NCBI RefSeq assembly: GCF_014851685.1
Contig: NZ_JACVAC010000003.1
Location: forward strand, 124,001-188,000
DNA: 64,000 nucleotides
From: Pseudomonas sp. PDM05
GTDB taxonomy: Bacteria > Pseudomonadota > Gammaproteobacteria > Pseudomonadales > Pseudomonadaceae
Direction of reading: 5' to 3'
Positions within the stretch are counted from its first letter, which is position 1; every line of letters begins with the position of its first letter. Of this stretch, positions 57,356-64,000 are shown piece after piece. The position numbers and the translations under genes were made by a program. Under the pieces are notes generated by a model. It did not search any database and was not told the origin of the DNA. It saw nothing but the letters and a program-made list of their open reading frames with translations.

Positions 57356-58855
57356 ATGGCAAAAACGTTCGAGTTGGAGACGCTGCAGATGCGGCTCAAG
57401 GATGCTGAATTCCAACTGCTGGACCTGCACCAGCGCATTCAACGCGCCTTGCGCGCCCTGATCCTGGAAGGCGCACTCGCCCCCGGCCTCAAGCTGCCGG
57501 CGACGCGGGTGTTGGCCAAATCATTGGGGATCGCCCGCGACACCGTGGAAAACGCCTACGTGCAGCTGCACCGCGACGGTTTCATCGTGCGCCGCGAAGG
57601 TTCCGGCAGCTACGTGTGCGACGCCATCGGTACCGACTTGCGCGGCGCCTCGCGCCGACGCATCAAGGCCCAGGAAGTCAAAAGCAACCAGGCCATACCC
57701 GGCGCCGGCTTGAGCCAGCGCGGGCGGATGATCCTCGACAGCGGCGGCGTCACCGATCAACAGGTGATCAAGGCGTTCGCCACCGGCCTGCCGGAAACCC
57801 GCACCTTCCCCACCGACGTGTGGGAGCGCCTGCAACGCCAGGTGATGAAGGACTATCGCAGCCATGTGCTGTTGCACGGCGACCCCCAAGGCGCCGAGCC
57901 GCTGCGCAAGGCCATCGCCACCTACCTGAACCTCGAACGTGGCGCCAAATGCTCGCCGGACCAGGTGCTGGTGCTGAGCAGTACCCGCCAGGCGCTGTTC
58001 CTGTGCGCCCAGTTGCTGGCAGACGTGGGCAAACCGATCCTGCTGGAAAATCCGGGCTACTACGGCGCCAAGAAGGCCTTTGAAACCGCCGAGACCAAGG
58101 TGCTGCCCATCGATGTCGACGAGCACGGCATTCGCACCGACCTGCTGTACGCCGACCGCAGCGGCGCCCACTGCGTGTACGTCACGCCTTCGCACCAATA
58201 CCCGACCGGCGCCACGCTGACCCTGGAGCGCCGCCTCGAACTGATCAACTGGGCCGCGGAAAAAGGCAAATGGCTGATCGAAGATGACTACGACAGCGAG
58301 TTTCACTACGACGGCAAACCCACCGCCTGCGTGCAGGGCCTGGACAAGTACCAGCGCACGCTTTACATCGGCACCTTCAGCAAGACCCTCTACCCCGGCC
58401 TGCGCATGGGCTACATGGTGCTGCCGCGCGAGCTGGTCAAGGCCTTCACCTACGCCCGCAGCATGATGGACGGCCACACGCCGCAGATCCTGCAACTGAC
58501 CCTGGCGCGCTTTATGGAAGACGGTCACTACAACGCCCACGTGCGCGCCATGCGCAAACTCTACGCCGGGCGCCAGTCGATCATGCTGGACGCGATCGGC
58601 AAGCACTTGGCCGGGGTGGTGACGGCCTGGCGCCCGCAGGGTGGCTTGCAGATCCCGTGTCTGCTGCATGAAGGCTGGTCGGAAGAGAAAACCATCCGCC
58701 AGGCCGCCAGTGCCGGTGTGCAGTTGTCCGGCCTCAGCCGACTGTATGCCGGCGAGGAAAAGAAGCAGGGCTGGCTGCTCGGCTATTCGTCCTTGACCGC
58801 CTACGAGATCGAAGCCGCCATGCTGCGCCTGGCGAATGCGCTGAAAACCCGCTAG
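57356..58855 (+). CDS. MocR family regulator (GntR-HTH fused to aminotransferase domain)
   Basis: Transcription factor of 499 residues. The N-terminal GntR winged helix spans residues 20-90 (GLKLPATRVLAKSLGIARDTVENAYVQLHRDG). It is joined to a fold-type I aminotransferase domain with NPGYYGAKKAF, SHQYPTGATL, WLIEDDYDSEFHYDG and PLP Lys in GTFSKTLYPGLRMGY. PdxR, GabR and similar proteins use the PLP domain to sense PLP or amino acids. Its position between two PLP-enzyme genes suggests it controls the cluster in response to PLP or an amino-acid ligand. Confidence 0.94.
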   Translation: MAKTFELETLQMRLKDAEFQLLDLHQRIQRALRALILEGALAPGLKLPATRVLAKSLGIARDTVENAYVQLHRDGFIVRREGSGSYVCDAIGTDLRGASRRRIKAQEVKSNQAIPGAGLSQRGRMILDSGGVTDQQVIKAFATGLPETRTFPTDVWERLQRQVMKDYRSHVLLHGDPQGAEPLRKAIATYLNLERGAKCSPDQVLVLSSTRQALFLCAQLLADVGKPILLENPGYYGAKKAFETAETKVLPIDVDEHGIRTDLLYADRSGAHCVYVTPSHQYPTGATLTLERRLELINWAAEKGKWLIEDDYDSEFHYDGKPTACVQGLDKYQRTLYIGTFSKTLYPGLRMGYMVLPRELVKAFTYARSMMDGHTPQILQLTLARFMEDGHYNAHVRAMRKLYAGRQSIMLDAIGKHLAGVVTAWRPQGGLQIPCLLHEGWSEEKTIRQAASAGVQLSGLSRLYAGEEKKQGWLLGYSSLTAYEIEAAMLRLANALKTR

Positions 58856-58998
58856 TGACCCAGGGCGTAGTTCATCAACAGGCGCTGCGCCTGGGCATAC
58901 ATCCGCGCGCGCCGCAGCTTGTTGGCGCACGCTGTCGCGGCGGTCTGCGCTGGCGTGCGCAGGGTTTTGTGACGGGAGCGATGAGCGATGTCCGGCAT
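58852..58998 (-). CDS. 48-residue basic small protein downstream of SHMT-like gene
   Basis: Frame of 48 codons beginning MPDIAHRSRHKTLRTPAQTA, rich in Arg, Ala and Gln, with a predicted helix (ACANKLRRARMYAQAQRLLM) and ending NYALGH. A strong ribosome binding site, AAGAAGGA, is six bases before the ATG. It begins 34 bases after the SHMT-like gene on the same strand, so the two are probably cotranscribed. Its stop overlaps the MocR stop. No family recognised; it could be a regulator, a partner of the SHMT-like protein, or a peptide substrate. Confidence 0.5.
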   Translation of the reverse strand: MPDIAHRSRHKTLRTPAQTAATACANKLRRARMYAQAQRLLMNYALGH

Positions 58999-59032
58999 GG
59001 CAGGTCCTTCTTCTGGCAAGTGGCGGGAGGCG

Positions 59033-60331
59033 TCAGTAGGGCAGCCTGAAGCGCTTGGTCAGGCTGGCGACGCCTTCGCGGATGGACGTCGCGGTGCGGC
59101 GGTCGAAGGTGCCGCTGCGGACCCCGCCGAGCAAGGCCAGGATCATGTCGCCGATTTCCTGGAACTCTTCGATGCCCATCCCCCGCGAGGTGCACGCCGC
59201 GCTGCCCAGGCGGATACCGGAGGTGACGTTGGGCTTGGCCTGGTCGCCCAGTACCGCATTGCGATTCAAGGTGATGCCGATCTGTTCCAGGGCGTGTTCG
59301 GCGACATTGCCCGCCAGGCCCCAGGGCCGCAGGTCAATCACCGCCAGGTGCGAGTCGGTGCCCTGGGACACCACCGACAACCCGCCCTCCGCCAGCCGTC
59401 CGCACAAGGCCCGGGCGTTGGCGATGACGGCATGGGCATAGGTGCTGAAGCCCGGTTGCAGGGCCTCGCCCAAGGCCACCGCCTTGGCCGCGATGATGTG
59501 CATCAGCGGCGCGCATTGCAGGCCTGGGAACACCGCCGCGTTGATTTTTTGCGCAATCACCGGGTCATTGCACAGGATGATTCCCCCACGTGGCCCGCGC
59601 AGTGTGGTGTGCGTGGTCGCCGTGGTGACATGGGCAAACTCGATCGGCGACGGAAACGCGCCGCCCGCGACCAGCCCGGCCACCTCGGCGATGTCGACCA
59701 TCAGGTAAGCGCCCACCTCGTCGGCAATTGCGCGAAACCGCGCGTAGTCCAGCGTGCGCGAGTACGCCGAAGCGCCGGCGATCAGCAGTTGCGGACGCTC
59801 TTGTCGGGCGATGCGCTCGACTTCCTCCATGTCTACGCGATGCGTCTGCGGGTGCACGCCATAGCTCAAGGCCTGGAACCATCGGCCTGAGAGGTTGAAC
59901 CGCGCGCCATGGGACAGGTGCCCGCCAGCCTTGAGGTCCAGCCCGAGGATCTTGTCCCCCGGCACCAGCAACGCCAGCAACACCGCCTGGTTCGCCTGGC
60001 TGCCCGAATAGGGTTGCAGGTTGGCGTAGGCGCAATTGAACAGCCGCTTGGCGCGTTCGATGCCGAGGTTTTCCACCACGTCGACGTTGTGGCAACCGGC
60101 GTAATAACGCCGCCCGGGGTAACCCTCGGCGTGCTTGTTGGTGAGGATCGATCCCTGGGCTTCGAGCACGGCGCGGCTGACCACGTTTTCCGTGGCCGTC
60201 AGCTCAATGGAATGGATCTGGCGCAGACGCTCGGCTTCGATCGCGCCCCAGACTTCGCGGTCCACCTGGGACAAGTGATCGGCACTGACGAATGGCAGCG
60301 CACATCCGTCCCTTCGAGCGAAATTCGGCAT
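59033..60331 (-). CDS. SHMT-like protein lacking the PLP lysine
   Basis: Protein of 432 residues that aligns throughout with serine hydroxymethyltransferase ([47 protein letters not shown]). Active-site changes are clear when it is compared with the canonical copy at 51444-52709. [12 protein letters not shown] becomes [12 protein letters not shown], so the Schiff-base Lys is Thr242 (codon at 59606-59608). VDMAHVAG becomes VDIAEVAG, so the His is Glu216. IASENYAS becomes TATENVVS. The Asp213 that pairs with the PLP nitrogen and the carboxylate Arg remain. It cannot use normal PLP transaldimination and may be a pseudoenzyme, a folate- or PLP-binding partner, or a new catalyst. ATG 60331 follows AGGAG. 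Confidence 0.92.
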   Translation of the reverse strand: MPNFARRDGCALPFVSADHLSQVDREVWGAIEAERLRQIHSIELTATENVVSRAVLEAQGSILTNKHAEGYPGRRYYAGCHNVDVVENLGIERAKRLFNCAYANLQPYSGSQANQAVLLALLVPGDKILGLDLKAGGHLSHGARFNLSGRWFQALSYGVHPQTHRVDMEEVERIARQERPQLLIAGASAYSRTLDYARFRAIADEVGAYLMVDIAEVAGLVAGGAFPSPIEFAHVTTATTHTTLRGPRGGIILCNDPVIAQKINAAVFPGLQCAPLMHIIAAKAVALGEALQPGFSTYAHAVIANARALCGRLAEGGLSVVSQGTDSHLAVIDLRPWGLAGNVAEHALEQIGITLNRNAVLGDQAKPNVTSGIRLGSAACTSRGMGIEEFQEIGDMILALLGGVRSGTFDRRTATSIREGVASLTKRFRLPY

Positions 60332-60655
60332 ATTGACTCCTGTCGGCGCACATCGAATAGCAAGCCACACCCGCCAGCGGGCTTATCCATGGCCGACTAC
60401 CCTAACGGCCTCCCGACGCGCCAGATAGACCATTGCGTGCCGGTTCTACAGACCACTTCGCAACCACACACCTTGTATCCCAGGGCACATCGCAAGCGGC
60501 TGGCATAACCCTACAAGTGGTCTGGTTACTCCGCCCGCAATGGACTACTGCGCAAGACCATAGCCTGCTTAATATCTGCGCCGATTCGAGCCGCAATGGC
60601 TTTTCCAATGCCCCGGCTCAACAAACGACTCTTCGCTCATTGAACAGGTTCAGCC
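60332..60655. promoter_or_regulatory. divergent control region of SHMT-like gene and MFS-AurF unit
   Basis: A 324-base gap. It holds an exact 10-bp inverted repeat, CAGACCACTT at 60449-60458 and AAGTGGTCTG at 60515-60524, separated by 56 bases. Related AGACCA words occur at 60427 and 60555. The same 10-mer is found in the serC-benE gap. A TAATAT -10-like hexamer at 60570-60575 lies downstream of the last AGACCA word, in position for activation of the MFS gene by a bound regulator. No gene was seen in the gap. Confidence 0.55.
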
Positions 60656-61876
60656 ATGTCGATCGTTCGTATCGGACTGCTCTCACAGGTCGCCACGGCG
60701 CACTTTGTCAGCCATTTGCACATCATGGTGCTGGCGGCATTGTTTCCGGTGTTGCCGGCGTTTCTGGGCGTCAGTTATGTGGAACTGGGCGTGGCGCTGA
60801 GCCTGTTCAATATCGTCACGGCGCTGGTGCAGGCCCCCATGGGTTACGCCGTCGACCACTATGGCGCCCGACGCCTGCTCATCGCCGCCGTCGCCTTGGG
60901 CAGCCTGAGCTTCCTGCTGATTGCGCTGTTCCCCAACTACACCTGCCTGCTGATCGCCATGGTCCTGGCGGGGCTGGCGAATGCTGTCTATCACCCGGCG
61001 GACTACGCACTGCTCTCCCAGGCGATCAACCCCGCCCATATCGGCAAGGCGTTTTCGGTGCACACCTTTGCCGGTTTTCTCGGCGCAGCGGTGGCCCCGG
61101 TATTGCTGCTCACGATTGCCACCGCCAGTCATCCGGGCCTGGCCTTCGTGGCGGCCGCGCTGGTGGGCGTGGTGGCGCTGGGGGTATTGCTGCTGCCCGG
61201 CTCGGGGCTGGCAGAAGTGAGCCATGTACGCCGCGTCGCCACGCCGTCCGACAGCAACGGCGGCCGACGGGCCGTGCTGCTCTCGCCGATGATCCTGAGC
61301 CTGACCTTGCTGTTTGTGGTGTTGAACCTGAGCACCAGCGCGATTGAAAAATTCTCTGTCGCGGCATTGATGCAAGGCCAGGGCGTGGCACTGACCTGGG
61401 CCAATGCGGCACTCACCGCATTCCTGTTCGCCAGCGCCTTTGGCGTGCTGGCCGGTGGTGCGCTGGCGGATCGGACCCGACGCCACGGCCTCGTCGCCGC
61501 CCTCGCCTTTGCACTGGCCGGCGTACTGATCCTGATTGTGGCCAACGCCGAATTGGGCGACATGGCCTTGTTGATCACCCTGGGCAGCGCCGGCTTCTTG
61601 ACCGGCCTGATCGCCCCGTCCCGCGACATGCTCGTCCGCGCCGCCTCACCCAAGGGCGCCGAGGGCAAAACCTTTGGCATCGTCAGCACCGGCTTCAACA
61701 TCGGCGGCACGCTGGGGCCGGTCGGTTTCGGCTGGCTGCTCGACAGGGGCCACCCCGACGCCATCTTCTGGGCCAGCGCCGCTTTCATGGGATTGACCGT
61801 GGCGTTGACCTTGATGCAGTCCTGGTACCTGGAGCGATCAAACCCATCAACCGCACCGCTTGTGGCCCTTAAATGA
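60656..61876 (+). CDS. MFS transporter (fosmidomycin-resistance-like)
   Basis: Inner-membrane transporter of 406 residues with about twelve hydrophobic segments. It opens TAHFVSHLHIMVLAALFPVL and has MGYAVDHYGARRLLI (MFS signature between helices 2 and 3) and YHPADYALLSQAI, features shared with the Fsr subgroup. It probably exports the cluster product or confers self-protection, judging by the oxygenase and reductase genes downstream on the same strand. Confidence 0.9.
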   Translation: MSIVRIGLLSQVATAHFVSHLHIMVLAALFPVLPAFLGVSYVELGVALSLFNIVTALVQAPMGYAVDHYGARRLLIAAVALGSLSFLLIALFPNYTCLLIAMVLAGLANAVYHPADYALLSQAINPAHIGKAFSVHTFAGFLGAAVAPVLLLTIATASHPGLAFVAAALVGVVALGVLLLPGSGLAEVSHVRRVATPSDSNGGRRAVLLSPMILSLTLLFVVLNLSTSAIEKFSVAALMQGQGVALTWANAALTAFLFASAFGVLAGGALADRTRRHGLVAALAFALAGVLILIVANAELGDMALLITLGSAGFLTGLIAPSRDMLVRAASPKGAEGKTFGIVSTGFNIGGTLGPVGFGWLLDRGHPDAIFWASAAFMGLTVALTLMQSWYLERSNPSTAPLVALK

Positions 61877-61920
61877 CCCAGGACAACACCATGCCAACCG
61901 AATTGCCGCAGACTTGAAAA

Positions 61921-61951
61921 GCGCATGCCTGTAGAAAAAAACCACATGCGC
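61921..61951 (+). repeat. hairpin between MFS and diiron oxygenase genes
   Basis: Inverted repeat GCGCATG / CATGCGC (61921-61927 and 61945-61951) around an A-rich loop in the 122-base gap. It has no T-run, so it more likely modulates mRNA processing or relative expression of the two genes than terminates transcription. Confidence 0.35.
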
Positions 61952-61998
61952 AAACCAGACACAGACAAAAAAATAGCCTGACCAATGGGAAAGAAAAC

Positions 61999-62961
61999 AT
62001 GGACCGTTTGAACTGTGGAACCGATGACGTGGTTCAGAACATGCTGACGAAATTATCCGGCCTGTGGAAAACCCGCGCCGCCGTCAACAACCCACAACCC
62101 GACTACTGGAACCTGGCCTTCAACCCGGCCAAGCAGGATTTCAGTGCTTGCCTGCTGCCGTTCCGCGATCACCAGGCGTGGCGCGAAGCCCCGCAGGCCC
62201 TGCAATCGCAGTGCCTGTCCTACGCCTGGGGGATCTACAACCTCAAGACCATCTACATCGAATGCGATGTGGTGGTGCCTGCCTGCGAAGACATCATCAA
62301 GACCCCACCGCCCAGCCAGAACCGCGCCTTGCTGCAAGACGTGATGTCCCAGGCGCTGCTGGACGAGGCGCTGCATACGCGCATGTCGATCATGGCCTGC
62401 AACTACATCTACGACATGCGCAAACTCAAGCCGCTGGACTTCAGCGCGTTCAACCTGGTGACCTGGCGCGAAGGCCTGTTGGCCAACTGCACCGCCGAAT
62501 GGGAACGGCGCCTGACCCGCTTTGGGGTCGCGTGCGCCAGTGAGACGCTGATCACCGACTACCTCAAGACCATGGCGGAAGACACCAGCATCCAGGCGAT
62601 CTGCCATGAGGTCACCCGCACCCACGCCATGGACGAATGGAGCCATTCCAGCGTGTTCAGTTTCGTCGCGTCCGACATCGTGCACGGCCTGAGCCGCAAG
62701 GAGCGCGAGTACCTGCGCGCGGTGATTCTCAAGACCGTGCAGATGTTCGCCAACAACGAAATGGGCGCCTGGTCGAGCGTGTTCGCGATGCTCGACTTCC
62801 CCCATGCCCAGGACATCCTGCATGACGTCGGCGACAACAATGAGATCAGCGTCTACACCGACTCGGTCGAAGCCCTGATCGACCGCATCGGCCTGACCGG
62901 CAACGGCCTGGGCAACGTCGACAGCGCAATGGACGCCCTTCGCGAAAAGGCCCGCGCATGA
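61999..62961 (+). CDS. AurF family diiron oxygenase (putative amine N-oxygenase)
   Basis: Soluble protein of 320 residues. All seven iron ligands known in AurF can be placed with near-identical spacing: Glu88 (YIECD), Glu123 and His126 (DEALHT), Glu182 (SETLITDY), and His209, Glu213 and His216 (THAMDEWSHS). AurF-type enzymes turn amines into hydroxylamines, nitroso or nitro groups. The substrate here is unknown; the surrounding amino-acid enzymes point to an amino-acid-derived amine. The next gene, overlapping by 4 bases, encodes a likely electron donor. Confidence 0.9.
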   Translation: MDRLNCGTDDVVQNMLTKLSGLWKTRAAVNNPQPDYWNLAFNPAKQDFSACLLPFRDHQAWREAPQALQSQCLSYAWGIYNLKTIYIECDVVVPACEDIIKTPPPSQNRALLQDVMSQALLDEALHTRMSIMACNYIYDMRKLKPLDFSAFNLVTWREGLLANCTAEWERRLTRFGVACASETLITDYLKTMAEDTSIQAICHEVTRTHAMDEWSHSSVFSFVASDIVHGLSRKEREYLRAVILKTVQMFANNEMGAWSSVFAMLDFPHAQDILHDVGDNNEISVYTDSVEALIDRIGLTGNGLGNVDSAMDALREKARA

Positions 62962-64000
62962 ACGGCATGACACTTCAGGCGCGCTGCGAAAGCGTTACCC
63001 ATGAAACCGCCGACATCAAGGTCTTCGCCCTGCGCGCCCACGGCGCCAGCGCCGAGTTCCTCGACGGCCTGCGCCCCGGCCGGCATGTGGCGGTGAGTTA
63101 CCCGGACACCACCGGCACGCCGCAGCAGCGCCTGTATTCGATCACCCGCACACCGGCGGCGGACCTGTTTGAAATTGCGGTCAAACGCGAAGGCCACGGC
63201 GGCGTCTCCGACCAATTGCACGCGACCTTGTGCGCAGGCGAAACGGCACCGATGCACTTTGTCGCCGGCGACATTTGCCTGGCCTCGATTGTGGATTGCC
63301 AGCGGGTCGGCATGCTCGCCGGCGGCATTGGTATCACGCTGCCGATCGCCTTGCTGCGCGGCCTGCGCGAACGTGCACAGCGCGGCTTGGCGGTGCCCGA
63401 TGTGGCGCTGGTGTTGTGCGTACCGAGCATTGCCCAGATCCCGTTTTTGCAGGAGCTGCTGGAGCTGGAACTGACCACGGCGTGGTTCGCCTTGCAGGTG
63501 TTTGTCACCCGCGAGACGGTCAAGAGCAACGGCCACTTCAAGGCCGGGCGCCCCGGCGCCGCCGACCTGAGCCTGCTGGGCGCACCCGAGGCCGTGGTGA
63601 TTTGCGGCAGCCAGGCATTTGCCCAAGGCATGCGCGAACACACCACGGCGCTGTTTCCTGACAGCACGCTGTTGATCGAATCGTTCACGCCGGTAGCGGC
63701 CCCCGCAGCGGCGGCCGAATCGCCGTCTAGCGTGCGCTTGCAGCTCAAGGACACCGACCAGGTGGTTGAAGGCCCCGCCGGCCAAAGCCTGCTGGCCATG
63801 CTCGAAGCCGGCGATATTGCCGTGCGCAGTCTGTGCCGGGCAGGGATCTGTGGTGTCTGCCGGGTCAAGGTGTCCGACGGCGACTACACCCTGCAACCGG
63901 ACTTCTGCCTCAGCGATCAGGACAAGCAGCAAGGCTATGCCCTGGCCTGCTGCACCTTCCCGCGTTCCGGGACGCTCAACGTAGACCTGAACCCGCCGGC
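62958..64000 (+). CDS. flavin/2Fe-2S NAD(P)H reductase, partial at right edge
   Basis: Open frame from ATG 62958 (ATGA overlap with the oxygenase) to the window end, about 347 residues seen without a stop. The N-terminal FAD/FMN-binding part has RLYSITRTPAADLFEIAVKR, then the NAD-binding part with VGMLAGGIGITLPIALLRGL and VICGSQAF. The C-terminal plant-type ferredoxin has Cys motif CRAGICGVC and a later ALACCTFPRSG. This layout (as in phthalate dioxygenase/VanB-type and related reductases) supplies electrons to oxygenases, so it is the likely partner of the AurF-like protein. The end of the gene lies outside the window. Confidence 0.9.
   Translation, partial: MNGMTLQARCESVTHETADIKVFALRAHGASAEFLDGLRPGRHVAVSYPDTTGTPQQRLYSITRTPAADLFEIAVKREGHGGVSDQLHATLCAGETAPMHFVAGDICLASIVDCQRVGMLAGGIGITLPIALLRGLRERAQRGLAVPDVALVLCVPSIAQIPFLQELLELELTTAWFALQVFVTRETVKSNGHFKAGRPGAADLSLLGAPEAVVICGSQAFAQGMREHTTALFPDSTLLIESFTPVAAPAAAAESPSSVRLQLKDTDQVVEGPAGQSLLAMLEAGDIAVRSLCRAGICGVCRVKVSDGDYTLQPDFCLSDQDKQQGYALACCTFPRSGTLNVDLNPP

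Noticed and set aside
51444..64000. Obafluorin-type cluster (SHMT-like transaldolase plus AurF homologue)
   Set aside because: Obafluorin genes also include an NRPS and aminophenylalanine synthesis, which are absent here, and the SHMT homologue lacks the PLP lysine that transaldolases keep.

Overview
The window is a GC-rich chromosomal segment of a Pseudomonas, most likely of the P. fluorescens group. The evidence is the gene order ppx/ppk-hemB ... algP-FKBP-algQ-dsbB-hemY-hemX-hemD-hemC-algR/argH ... cyaA-rnk-cyaY-lppL-lysA-dapF-DUF484-xerC-HAD ... sutA-amtB-glnK-ubiK-comM, which from memory matches the P. aeruginosa PA5241-PA5290 block. The many REP pairs built on GTGGGAGCGGGCTTGC also fit fluorescens-group strains. 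No rRNA, tRNA, insertion sequence, prophage or CRISPR array was seen.

Layout. 1-3054: polar amino acid ABC importer (binding protein, two permeases, ATPase). 3026-7521: chaperone-usher fimbrial operon on the minus strand, read pilin, chaperone, usher, minor pilin, behind an AT-rich leader. 7971-25573: core genes for polyphosphate (ppx, ppk), heme (hemB), a DedA protein, a membrane hydroxylase, elbB, yaiI, a cytochrome c/FTR1 iron permease, a four-gene LpoB/YcfL envelope operon, LysE exporter, MscS channel, an ABC-F ATPase and a TIGR02444 protein. 25570-35886: alginate/heme block with algP (12 tandem 39-bp units), FKBP, algQ, dsbB, hemCDXY, algR and argH. No AlgZ/FimS kinase gene lies between algR and argH. 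36061-51453: GST, two small conserved proteins, cyaA, rnk, cyaY, lppL, lysA, dapF, DUF484, xerC, HAD phosphatase, sutA, amtB-glnK with a sigma-54 promoter and two NtrC-type sites, ubiK and comM.

51444-64000 is the accessory and most interesting part. Directly after comM the core synteny ends. A minus-strand operon serC-benE-yggS-argD-like-glyA follows, divergent from a MocR-type (GntR-aminotransferase) regulator. Next come a small 48-codon ORF and an SHMT homologue in which the PLP-binding lysine is replaced by threonine and the PLP-stacking histidine region is altered. A plus-strand unit then encodes an MFS exporter, an AurF-family diiron oxygenase with all seven iron ligands, and a flavin/2Fe-2S reductase that runs off the right edge.

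A 10-bp motif, CAGACCACTT, recurs in the intergenic regions of this cluster, which suggests one regulon under the MocR protein. My reading is an uncharacterised pathway to an N-oxygenated, amino-acid-derived metabolite, with PLP enzymes acting as precursor suppliers or as resistant duplicates. The product is unknown, and the cluster continues beyond the window.
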